From: Hyphochytrium catenoides
Taxonomy: Eukaryota > Sar > Hyphochytriomycetes > Hyphochytriales > Hyphochytriaceae
Assembly (NCBI GenBank): GCA_900088475.1
Contig: FLMG01003379.1
Coordinates: 18,727 to 82,726 of the forward strand
DNA length: 64,000 nucleotides
Direction: 5' to 3'
The notes below the pieces were generated by a model that saw nothing but the letters and a program-made list of their open reading frames with translations, ran no database searches and had not been told where the DNA came from. Below, in pieces: positions 1-10,657 of the stretch (position 1 is the stretch's first letter; each line of letters starts with the position of its first letter). A program made the position numbers and the translations under genes.

Positions 1-205
1 CCTCTCGATGGCCCTTGGGGTGGGGTGACCTGGACATGGCGATTAATAAACCATTCACCGGAAATACTAGTTAGAAGAGCGACTATCTCTAAGGGAGAGA
101 GCCGCAGAGACCAACAACGCAACTGGACTCGCAAGATCTTAAAAGGAAGATCAAAATAGATACACAGTTTGAAGAGCAATGTGGCCCATAGGACTGTCCA
201 CAAAC

Positions 206-3133
206 TTACACTAGACGGCCAGTACTAAGTACCCAGCAGCGAAAGTTCAGCTTGGGCCCATAGTCCTACAGAGAATGGTGCGGAGAGGCAACAAAAAAGA
301 ATATGTTAGAAACAGCTCGGCGCTCCTGAAGGCTAACACTCTAGAAAGAAATAAAGTAAGAGCGCAGAACCCGCGACACCAGGACCCCATAAATGGTCCT
401 AACCTTCGATAGGAAGTCATACAGCCTTCTGGCCTTCTTGGATGTTGCAGCAGAAAAGCCGCAGGCAGACGCAAAATCTTCAAAGGTAATTAGCCCTTTC
501 CTATCAGATTTATACCACCAGAAGTTAACGGACGTGAAGACTAGTAACGAAGTACAGTCAGCGGAAAGCAGCTCTTTAGAAGCTCAAAGTCACTGGGAAG
601 AAGCTAGGTCATACTCCGGTAAAGATGCCACAAGTGAGAATGTAAGGGACCAAGATTTAGCCGGCCCAACAATGGAGGGAGGGTGGGAGACAGACCTTGA
701 AGTGTCAATTCTAGCAAAAGCTGTGAGGGCGGCCTTGCAGAAGTTGATTCCGCAGCCTTTGCCATACCGCGCCCTCGCCTCGTAGACCGCAAAATCTCCG
801 ATATTCACCCGCAACCTCTTTGCAGCCTTCAGCAGGCGCTCATCATCAAAATTGTGCTCTGTCACCTTTGCCTATAATAAAAAGGGATGAAGATGAGGGG
901 TGATAAAGGTCAAACGGGAAGGAGAGAGGAGGATCACATGTTTGACACTATCGACCGCAATGAAAGGTGCCCGTGACACTCGTGAGACAAAAAGGTATGG
1001 CACGGTAAACAACGAAAGGCGTTAAGGTAGAGGAGCTGCACGGGTGAGAGGAGTACTTTAAAAGCCAACTTCTCTCTATTCGAGTACCTTCATTGCCACC
1101 CCCATGTACTTCCTAACATTTTCTGCAAAAAGGATGGGATTGCGTCTTTCCTCCTCTGAAGGGTGATAGTCCGGCAACCACTCCACTGTCAGAGTCTGGT
1201 TGATCTGAGACAGACAATACCAGAGGAACTTCAAGGAGTTCTACATGGGCAAGCGGTGAGGATATCAATAGGATGGGGATCATTGCTGTGGCCCGGCCTC
1301 CAGCAGAGTTGAACCGAGGATGGGAGAGGTTAGATCGCTCTAGCGGGAGGAATCAGTAGGTGAGCTCTATATGATAGCAGCAGCTTACCCCGTTAGTGGT
1401 GAAGGAGGGATCGAATCGCTGGTAGTCGTACTTAAGGATAACGGGAGAGACTGGAATCCCAGGAAGAAAAGCTCCCGGCTTAAATTGTGTCAGATAACGC
1501 GCATTCGCTGTGGTTCCCTAGGTAAGACAAGGCAAAGTAAGCGTGTCTTGATTGAGCTGGTGCTTGGAATACTAGATGGGACGGGAAGCGCCAAGGAAAA
1601 GTGAAGTACATAAGGGAAGGAATCTCTTTCTTGAGGCCGAAGAGCTGAATATTGAGAATTGAAGGCAGATTGAGAGGCGAAGCATAACGCTATCTCTGGA
1701 CAATACCTGCGGGAACATAACAATTGGAGGGAAGCAGCCTGACTTTGCCTTCTCAATAATAGCTCTCTTGGCCTTCTCTCTGCCATCAGGTGTATCTACG
1801 TAAGCATAAACGTATATACCAGACAATGAAGTTAGAAAACCATCAAAGAGAAGTACAGCTCAGCAAGAAGAGCCGGTAGGAAGAGCAGACTCCATGTTAT
1901 GACGCTCTTACCTCTCTCCACCAGTATAACACGGTGAGCCCTAGCTATGGTGTTAAATAATGGGACCTTAACGATACTCTTCTTCCCCATCGCTGCAGGA
2001 AGGGACAACCATACATGGACGATTATGTCCCAGATCGTCACATCTGCATTCAAAGGGAAAAAAGATCATGAGCAAGCAGACGAGGCGATGCACAGAGCCG
2101 AGAAGCACCTCTTTTTTTAGGTAGCACAGACAAGGTAAAGCGGTCAGGAAAGCAGGATAAGAGTTGTAAGGGACGGTCACATATTCACGCAAATGGGTCT
2201 CAGGTTTGTTGGCCGGTAGCTTACGGTTAGAGACAATGATCGGCGCATTCCCTCTTTTGCCCTTGACCTTAATATAGTTGTATCCGAAGGCCCAAAGCAT
2301 AGTTCTAGTTAAACCGTCAGTTAGCACAGCTGCCATATCGTGACAGGAGACAAAGCAGGTAGATAACCACAAGATTCATTGGGAGAAAAGAGAAAGAGAG
2401 CAAGAGATAAGGACTTGGCAGAGGTTGCTGTTTCTAACGTCACCTCGCTAAGAGCTTGGTAGGGTAAATGAGGCATCGTCGCCGCGGAGGTAGGGGATCA
2501 TCGCTTCCTCCCTTCCACATGAAGGTTGCGAGAAATGAAAGCCACCAGAACTGAGGGGTGATCGGTGTTAGCTGTCTGATCTGTCTAGCATAACTCTCTG
2601 TAACCTCTTTCTCCCTCTATGTGGTCCCTTCCCACTTCCCAGCCTGTACTGCTACCTTCCCACTAATCCAGTCTTCTGGCTCCATCTCTCCCTTCTGCCA
2701 GCCTTGGACTCTTCCAATGTCTTCTCCCTATTTAGCCAGATGGTCCATAGAGGTACAAAATCCTTACCCCAAAAAGACAGCTGATGACGACAATCAGCCG
2801 GAAGAGCGGGACAAACAGCGCAGACATACCCAAGAGCTTCATACTCTCTCGCAGTCCCTTCTTGTAGCTCCAGTAGAAAGGATGATCCTCAATTTTTCCT
2901 CTGTCCCTCCTGTTCAGGAGCTTGCGATGTTCGGCATCAAGCATGTCCATTGCCTGAGGGTTGCTGCTAATCTCCAGCTCCTCTTGATCGAACTTATCCT
3001 CTGCCCAGCTCTCTCTTCCCATTGCTTCTGAGTCAGCCAAATCAAGAAGCCTTTGACCCTCTTGAGCTGTATGGCTTGTTTCAATAGAGGGCCGACAAGC
3101 GAGCTCCGAATCATCCTCCTGGGACATCATCAT
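206..3133 (-). CDS. Lysophospholipid acyltransferase (LPCAT/LPEAT type)
   Basis: Acyl-CoA-dependent reacylation of lysophospholipids at a membrane (family knowledge). Ten exons: 3133-2768, 2550-2444, 2304-2225, 2043-1912, 1795-1707, 1517-1389, 1240-1088, 871-696, 500-404, 265-206; phases agree, giving about 462 aa. Seen in order: acidic/charged N-terminus, hydrophobic segment (FVPLFRLIVVISCLFG), YNYIKVKGKRGNAPIIVSN, the HX4D motif as HVTIWD across the exon 3/4 junction, a motif III block reading FPQGTT across an exon junction (usual form FPEGT), motif IV-like PGIPVSPVILKYD, then WLPDYHPSEEERRNP typical of LPCATs, and one EF-hand-like loop (DTSRKGLITFEDF) across exons 8/9. The start ATG is the first of three tandem ATGs. 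The last exon is uncertain: an acceptor before 340 would end the protein at 266 instead. Family is firm, C-terminus is not. Confidence 0.85.
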
Positions 3134-4129
3134 ATTCTGCAGAACTTCTCTTGAGCGCCGCAGCTTCGAATAGACTAGCTTCGCTGCAAAACAGCCGAGC
3201 CTTAGCCCAAGCCGCTGATAACCCGCAGAGTGACAGCCGAGAGGAGGAGAGAGAAAGCGTGGACAAACTTAGCTTTCCTGGATACCCTTGCAGCGACGTT
3301 GTACCATCCCTATCCCTATCAGGCCACCTCAGCCCATCGAACTCAACGATTAGACTCCTTCTAAGCTGTACCGTATGATAGTACAGCACAAAGTCTCAGT
3401 TTATCGTCTTCTCTTCAGATGCTCACGGGATGAAGAATCTTCCTAAAGCTTCAGAATGCACTCATCGCGGACATTTGGGAGAGCTCCAAAAACTGAACTT
3501 CGGACGTGTGTATGTCCCACTTCTGAACGTGAAATATTTCTCTTCCTTCATAGTTGCACTGGTGTCCATATAGGGCTATTATGAGGGACTGAATTGAAAC
3601 TATTCACAGAGCAATTATAGTAGAAAGGAAATAATGGCTGCTAACGGTATTTTTGTTATTTTTCGTAATTTCGACAGGAGGCGAAACCGTCGGGTTGGGT
3701 TTGAAGATGCGGCGGTGAGAGCGGCGGATCCCCGCAATAAATCTTAGGCTTCGCGGCACTTCCTACTACTGTAGTTCTGATGCCTGTCTAAAGTTCTCGT
3801 TACAAATCAGTTGTTGCCGCTCTCATGCTTCTAAGTTGGGCTCCGCGCTCCATGGACCTCTGCATAAGGGATGAATTACTGCCAGAGACAGAGTGAGGTG
3901 AGCCACTGTGGATCCGCAAAGCTGTTTACGTGGCCTATGGCAAACGGAGAACTTTCGGAGACAATGACAGAGCGACAGTGCCTTTCTGTTACCCTACAGA
4001 GTCCCATTAGCATCTCAGCCAACATTCTCTTTCCCCTGGAAAGTGAGAAGGATAAACGAAGAGCAAAGGAAGAAATTTATATGGTTAAGTAAACAACTGT
4101 CTCTCACAGACTCACTAAGTAGTGGTTGT
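3134..4129. other. Spacer between PRP39 3' end and LPCAT 5' end
   Basis: Both flanking genes run leftward, so this holds the LPCAT promoter/5' leader and the PRP39 3' region. Open frames occur on both strands (for example ATG-started at 3871, 73 codons), but I see no family motif and no splice-consistent extension. No gene supported. Confidence 0.5.
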
Positions 4130-7100
4130 CTACTGTGCCGACGCATATTGAGCATAATATGTGGTGGCAGGGACCTGTGACGCCGCTGTGGCTGGATAGC
4201 CTGTCGATGGGGTCGTCACATTGCCTGTCGCTGCGTAGGCTGCTCCGCTGTAGGCTGTGGGCGCCACAGCCGCTGTGCCACTTGCTGTGGCAGTTTGGCT
4301 GTATCCTGCCGCTGAATATCCAGGATAACTTTGGGCGTAAGCCGCAGGATCGTAGCCCTATCGGCCCGCATGGAATAGAGTGTAAGAAAGGTTATCATGG
4401 ACCACTAAAAGGGAGGAAAGCTTGCTAACCTGATATGCAGCCATTTGAGTTGCATCATAGCTTTGGTAAGAGGCATAATCAGCTCCAGTACCAGCCGCAG
4501 CTCCATAATATCCATCGCCATATCTCGCTTGCTTGTTCTAAACAAAAATCGTTCATATAACATTGATGAGCATACAGTATCCTCAAACCTTTATAGCGGC
4601 GAGCTACCTCCTGCGCTTACCGGATTGCTATCCTCCATAGCGATTGATCCCCGCTTCCTAGAGCCTGTCTTGATATTGGGAGCAGCTTTCTGATATCCAG
4701 ACTTCAGTTCTCTTAGTCCTTTCATGTCTGGCCCAAAATCCTCCAGAAAGTCAAGATGTGACTGCATAAGCTCCGCTCTATCGCCAGCAGCCAGCTGATT
4801 CCCTTCCGCCACAGCTTCTTTATACAGCGCATCCACTGAGGAAAAAAAATCTCTCTGCGGGTGTGACGTCTCGAAGGCAATCCTGGCCATCCATAGATAT
4901 TTGTTGTTCCTGATTGACTTTAAGGCATTGCCTAATGCCTCCCTTGCCGCTTTGACATTACCTAAGACCTAGCGACAACAAAGAGGCGTTAGAAACGACA
5001 AACATATAAGGGCGTAGAAATATCTAGTTTCTCCCTAGCATCTTAGACACATTTCTCCTCTTTTGCAAGCCGAATAATAGTTTCGGCTAAAGGCAAGTTG
5101 ACGTTGCTAAGACTTACCTTCTCTTGGTATCGGGACAGTTGGATGTATAGATAAGCCTGCGCCTCAGCGCCAGATGCCTCCGCTAAGGCGTCACTTAAAA
5201 TACTGACGGCGGCCTCTCTGCTACCCTGTCTTCTTTCAAAGTTGGCATACTTCACAGCAGCCTCCACTAACCCTTTCCCTATGTTACTAGGTTGACAGAA
5301 ATGCGGATTAACTTTGGCGTACATGCCACTGACAACACCATTACAAAGTCACGGGCAGATCGCCGAGCAGAAGAAGAGGACCAAGGGCGCGAGCGCGCAG
5401 TCTCAATCGCACGGACATGCCAAAATGGTATACAACGAATAGGTGAGATATTTACATAGCAACTGGCATCAAAGTAGAAGGGTTTACAGCGTAGTGGAAA
5501 GGCCACCGCAATGTAAGGTTGGAAAGACGACTACGTACTCTAAAATATGCCTGTATATCGCTCTGGCTTGCTCAACTTGGCCCCTAGCTTCCATAAAGTC
5601 CGCGAATGCCAGGTGCACATCTGATCGGTACTTCACAAACGTGGAGGTTGCCCTCCCGTACACAGCGTGTGCACTTTCCACTCCATCCCTAGCCTCCTGC
5701 ATCAACAAGAAACTTCAGTACTTTTGGGCCTGTCCGTCTAAGCTCGTCCATATCTTCCCTTGCGAGCACTTCTCTTCTTCACTGCCATATCTACTGAAGT
5801 TCAACCTTTGTTTCAAGTTCATTTTCCTTCTCACGGACCTTATAGTCTGCATAGCGAATCCAGAATTCGGAATAGTTTGCACAAGCGATTAGGCACCGTT
5901 CGTAGAGATGCTCAATGCGTCGGGAGTCGTTCTCTCCCTCTTCAAAGTCTAAATAGGTTCGCCAGTTTCGCAGTTGATCCTCCTCAAGAGGCTTCACGTG
6001 GTAGTAAGGCCGACGAATGCCTTGTTCGAAACTGCTTCGTCGAGCATACTCCGCTATATTGGCCTGTTCGGCGGTGAGGATTACAGAGTATGATGTCAGG
6101 CAAAGCGAAAGGGACCGAAGATGTAGTCGGACAACATATGAAACAAGGGCGAGTAACCCATTAGATGGACGTTTGATGACGATGCGAACAACGAAAGAAA
6201 TGCGTACACCAAGGCTAGAAGAGAACTTTGACTATCCTCAATGGCTTACGTCCTTGACCGCTTCGTACTTCCGTATCATGGCGATCTTCACGGCCTCCTG
6301 TGACGTCGTCTGGTTCTCTTCCGCCAATTGCTGGAGGATGAGGACAATGAGTTTGGAAGTCATACACTACAGAGTTCTATATTTTGAGATAATCGGCGCC
6401 TGGCCACTTTTATAGACGAAGTTACTGCTATTACTATGCACAATAAGAGGTGATACAAGTACAATGCCTAATTTTCAGGTGAGCAGAGTAAGAATAATTG
6501 GGAGCTAACCTTGTACTCTGTCTCCGGGACCAAGACGCTGACGGGATGATGGTCGCAAAGACTTAAAAATTGCTTCCAAATTGTGTCTAAGTTGCTGAGA
6601 GGCACGTAGAAGCATCGCTTGTATACAGCCACCACTCGACCAAAGTCATTCTAGGAGAACAACACCATAACCAGGTTAAAACATCCCGAGTAGGAACAAG
6701 GACAAAAGATGGAAATGAAGCGTGTCATAAGATGTATCCCTTGCAAGCACGAGACGAAGAGTAATGAGGCTCAAGCACGAGACGAAGAGTAATGAGGCTC
6801 AAGACGCCAACAACAACAAAAGGTAATTCTTGGATGGGGGATCATGCGGCACTATTGCGCGTACGATAGTGGAAGGTAACCCACCTGACCCCCTTCGAAG
6901 GCGATGTATCGCTCCCAGAGGTTGCCGCTTGTGGGATCCGCACCGACTACTTCGATTGCGCGCTCAAACACGCTGCAAGCGTCAGCGATGTCAGAGAAAG
7001 ACCGATCGATAAAGCAAAAACAATAAGGGAGTGCTCGGTACATCGGTTAAGCAATTGATTGATAAGAGAGAGACGGTCCCCATCTCTCCTCTTCTCTTCT

Positions 7101-8015
7101 GGACTCGCTCCAAGGCAGTGTCATGGCTATCAGCCAGCGGACGGACCATACCACGGGGCCTCGCCCAGTGGACCTCAAGCAGAGACAGAACCAAACCCTC
7201 AAACCTATTTCTACATGGGCTTTTCAGCACTCAGAGAACGTATGGAGGCCAACCCAAAAGCCAAAGAACGCAGCAGTTCTCGGCAAAGTGCGTGTACCTG
7301 CGGAGCTCATTTGGCTCTATGGTATTCCCTTGGGCGGTCAAAAATTTTATGTAGTTCAGCCACATATCCTACGTCAGAGGTTGGCACAACCATGTGGTCA
7401 ATGACTAGAGGGTGAAGACAAACAGTGCATGGTACCAGAACCTACCACGCTGTACTTCACTGCTTGTACTCCTCTTTCAAAAACGCCTTTCACCACTGCA
7501 TTGATGGCCGCTGACGTTAAACCTGTCATGAGTCCATACTTCTTCTCTAGTTCCGCGTACTGCAGTCACAATCCAAGGTCAGTAGCAGTCGATGAGTGGA
7601 GTCTCCCTACGTCAAATGCGTATGGTACCTTATTCCAATATCCATAGCACAGGGGAAACTCCTTTAGAAAGTGGTCGAATGTTCGTCTCACGAGGTCTAT
7701 ATCAATAGGAGTCTACCCCACACGTTGAGTCAGCTGCACAGAGCCAGCAGGAGAAAAGGTAACGCATACCTGCTTCTCGATAAGGGCAATGAGATCCTTC
7801 CACGAGTTAAAATCTAGCGGATTTTGCTGTACAGCATCCTGATACATCTGTAGAGGGCTAGGAGCTGCAACAGGAAGTCAGCCTAAATGACTGTTAAGAA
7901 TCACGCTCAGCAATTCGTATGGTCAGGTACCTTGAATTGTGTCACTAGAAGCGCCCTCATGTACTCCATTGGAAGTTCCGGCGTCTGTGGCCATCGCTTG
8001 CGTGCTTCCCTCCAT
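4130..8015 (-). CDS. PRP39: Pre-mRNA processing factor 39 (U1 snRNP, HAT repeats)
   Basis: Structural protein of the U1 snRNP that acts in 5' splice-site recognition (family knowledge). Fourteen exons: 8015-7931, 7864-7770, 7712-7629, 7559-7446, 7368-7298, 6972-6885, 6650-6510, 6330-6250, 6063-5806, 5696-5539, 5286-5118, 4968-4621, 4537-4430, 4357-4130. Total 675 aa, close to the human length of about 670. HAT repeats run most of the length: DFNSWKDLIALIEKQ, EFPLCYGYWNKYAELEKKYG, the hallmark RRPYYHVKPLEEDQLRNW, and LDFLEDFGPD near the C-terminus. The C-terminal 110 residues are a Tyr/Ala/Gly/Gln-rich low-complexity tail. The junction at 5539/5286 uses a GTACGT donor and is the least certain. 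The ATG at 8015 opens a short acidic leader. The intron between 6884 and 6651 carries a tandem duplication. Confidence 0.93.
6745..6800. repeat. 28-bp perfect tandem duplication inside a PRP39 intron
   Basis: Two exact adjacent copies of a 28-base unit (6745-6772 and 6773-6800) that begins aagcacgagacgaagagtaa. It lies wholly within the intron between the exons at 6972-6885 and 6650-6510, so it does not change the protein. Confidence 0.95.
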
Positions 8016-8039
8016 GGTGGGCGACCACCTCAGTAGCCC

Positions 8040-8048
8040 TTTCGCGCC
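8040..8048 (+). promoter_or_regulatory. E2F-like site TTTCGCGCC, 25 bp upstream of PRP39 ATG
   Basis: TTTCGCGCC matches the E2F consensus TTTSSCGC. It is 25 bp upstream of the PRP39 start codon and about 1.08 kb from CDC20. One short match can arise by chance. Confidence 0.35.
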
Positions 8049-8643
8049 AACCGACGAGAATACCTCCGCAGTAAGACCAAACAAGCCTTGCCGGCTACTT
8101 AGAGTGTGGTCTCACGCCAGCTGACCTTGGACTAGGTTCTTGAAGGGCAGATTTGAAGATAGCAACCGATCTACAAATGAGCTCTAAAAAAGAGTTACGG
8201 AGTAATAAAGAAGCTCAAACCGAACCAGAATTGCGCGGCTTCCATTTACGTGGTCTTTCGATGCGAAGGCCCAGATGGGAATGAAGCAAGAGAAAATGGA
8301 AAGGATGCAGAAAGAATCTGCGGCCATCTCTGCCAGAGAATCAAAGTCGCCCTTGATTGACCTCTATGTCATGGCCACATTGGAATAGTCCTATGAGTGC
8401 TAAAGTATATCTCAGCATGCATTGCTCCTCAGGTTATGGTCTTTTAGCGAGCAAAGAAGATCAATCCACATAATGCTACAAGATCTCTTGACGATAACCA
8501 ATATCTGATATTCTTGATACAATAGCAACTGACATCATGAACGTACATTGTTCATATCCTGGATACGTAGCACTGTGCTTTAATTCAAAAAGATTGAAAA
8601 CCATAGGTTTTGAATGGCTGGTTGAGGATCTACATAAAGTACC

Positions 8644-8660
8644 AATCTAACCGTTAGATT
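8644..8660 (-). promoter_or_regulatory. Palindromic MSA-type Myb site upstream of CDC20
   Basis: The + strand reads AATCTAACCGTTAGATT, an 8-bp perfect inverted repeat around a central C. The complement contains TCTAACGGTTA, a full match to the mitosis-specific activator consensus YCYAACGGYYA bound by three-repeat Myb proteins at G2/M genes in plants. It lies about 465 bp upstream of the CDC20 ATG. Confidence 0.55.
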
Positions 8661-8671
8661 GCGCGGGAAAA
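8661..8671 (-). promoter_or_regulatory. E2F-like site (GCGCGGGAAAA) adjoining the MSA palindrome
   Basis: GCGCGGGAAAA is the reverse of TTTTCCCGCGC, a strong E2F/DP consensus. It directly adjoins the Myb palindrome, forming a composite element upstream of CDC20. Confidence 0.5.
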
Positions 8672-8681
8672 TATGAATTTG

Positions 8682-8692
8682 TGGCCGTTAGC
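8682..8692 (-). promoter_or_regulatory. Second MSA-like site (10 of 11 positions)
   Basis: The complement reads GCTAACGGCCA and differs from YCYAACGGYYA only at the first base. It lies 22 bp downstream of the palindromic site. Confidence 0.4.
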
Positions 8693-9124
8693 TGCAGATC
8701 AGGGTCCTGGCAACGACAGGGAGAGGGAGTAGGAGAGAAGCTTCACCAAAGTCCCACCATCATGGCCAGTGCGCTAATGTTCCTACAAGTAGTGGATTTG
8801 TTTGCTTGAGACCCAAGAGTCAAACACAGAGATCCAGCGTATGCGCTAGGTGTTATTACAGGGACAACTGACAAGCACAGCTTTCTTCAAGGGCTGGCTG
8901 GCTAGGAAGTGCTCCTTTCTCTTGCCTCTCTTCTCCTCTCCTTCCCTCTGGCGCGCCTATCATCTCTGACGTTCAGTCTTCGACTTTCCAAACCCCACAA
9001 ACATCTATCCAGCTAAAAAAGCTCGCCCTCGTGGCCCTCAAGACTTACTGTCCGTACCGGGCAAACCCCATACCCCTAACGTTTTACTCTATCCGTTTTA
9101 CTTCTCTCTTCACACACAGGCATA

Positions 9125-10657
9125 ATGTCATCGGAAGTGGTCGAGATGGAGACCCTCCTGGATCTCAACACACCCGTGCACAGTAATGTGCTGCCAAGAT
9201 GGCAGCGGAAGGCGCTCATGGCCCACACTCCTAGTAAGGCGACCGGTACACCGAAGCGCAAGACACCCGGAAGAAACACGAAGACACCTTCGAAGGTAAA
9301 CCTCCGACTTGAATGGCTTTCAGACGGCCCAGACTGACGAGGGCCCTATTTGTCACAGAGCGACCGGTTCATTCCCAACCGGGCGGCCATGGATATGGAC
9401 ATCTCGCACTATCACCTTACAAAGGGCAACGAGAACGCCTATCCCGACAATCAGAGCGAGAATTCAACCCAAGCAGAGTTCAAGAAGACACTTGCCGCAA
9501 GTTTGTTCAACGGCAACACAGCGGCTGAAGGAGGCAAAGAACATCGCGTCTTAGCATTCCGAAACAAGGCACCCGCACCTAAGGAAGGGTACTCCAATAC
9601 TCTGAAGGTCCTCTATTCCCAGAACAAAACTGCTGGCGTTTCTACCAAAGTCACGAGACACATTCCATCAGCGCCAACTCGCATTCTTGACGCTCCTGAG
9701 CTTATTGATGACTACTACCTCAACCTTATTTCTTGGGGCGCAAGGAACATTCTAGCTGTGGCTCTGGGACAGTCAGTCTACCTTTGGAATGCCGAGACTG
9801 GCTCAATTGAAGAACTGATGCAGTGCTCAGAGCCAGATGATTACGTGACCTCCGTGTCCTGGATCAAGGAAGGAGGAAATCATTTGGCAATTGGCACGAA
9901 TTATGCTGATGTCCAGATTTGGGACGCGTCTGCTGTCAAGCAGGTGCGCTCCATGTCGGGTCATGAGGCTAGAGTAAGCAGTCTGGCTTGGAACTCGCAC
10001 ATCCTGTCTTCTGGCTCAAGAGATTCCACCATCATCAACCATGACGTCAGAATAGCCCAGCATCACGTTGCTACTCTTGCTGGACATCAGCAAGAGGTAT
10101 GCGGTCTCACCTGGTCTCCAGATGGCACAACACTTGCTTCCGGGGGCAACGACAACCTTCTATGTCTCTGGGATGCTGCCTTCAGCGGTGGGACCCATCA
10201 GCCAAGGTTTACTCTGAGCCACCACCAGGCCGCCGTCAAGGCTCTGGCATGGTGCCCATGGGAGAGAAATTTGCTTGCCTCTGGAGGAGGAACTGCTGAC
10301 CGCACCATCAAGTTCTGGAACTCTACAAACGGGGCTTTGCTGAACTCCATCGATACAGGCTCTCAAGTCTGTTCTCTCCTATGGTCACCTACGGAGAAGG
10401 AGATCCTCTCATCTCATGGGTTCTCACAGAATCAGCTCTGCCTCTGGAAGTACCCTTCCATGGCCAAGATTAAGGAGTTGACAGGCCATACTGCGCGTGT
10501 GCTCCATATGGCAGCCTCACCCGACAACTCATGCGTTGTCTCTGCGGCAGCGGACGAGACTCTTCGTTTTTGGAATGTGTTCGCGAGCTCCAAGAGCGCC
10601 AAGAAGGCGGAAGACATCTCAAGGAGTCAGCTCATGAGCACCATGAGAATCAGGTAA
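9125..10657 (+). CDS. CDC20: CDC20/Fizzy, APC/C activator
   Basis: WD40 co-activator that brings substrates to the anaphase-promoting complex and is the target of the spindle checkpoint (family knowledge). Two exons, 9125-9295 and 9359-10657, 489 aa. Exon 2 opens with the C-box region SDRFIPNRAAMDMD just after the junction. It is followed by KVLYSQNK (the KILR-type position), then about seven WD40 blades from ~residue 160 (DDYYLNLISWGARN, YLWNAETG, LAWSP-type strands). The protein ends in MRIR, the Ile-Arg tail that docks on APC/C, immediately before TAA. A KEN-like stretch reads GNENAYP and lacks the Lys. The first ATG was chosen because its 57-codon exon is basic and threonine-rich like other CDC20 N-termini. 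CDC20 rather than CDH1 is favoured by the N-terminal layout, but the paralogs are close. Confidence 0.92.

Larger units (their letters stand above)
8016..9124. other. Divergent promoter region of PRP39 (left) and CDC20 (right)
   Basis: About 1.1 kb shared upstream region between leftward PRP39 and rightward CDC20. No coding frame is supported. It holds the Myb- and E2F-like sites listed separately. From about 8900 it becomes pyrimidine-rich on the + strand, as expected for the CDC20 5' leader. Confidence 0.6.

Noticed and set aside
266..340. Alternative last LPCAT exon ending at 266
   Set aside because: Requires a 63-nt intron and a weaker acceptor than the one at 266-267. Kept only as an alternative.
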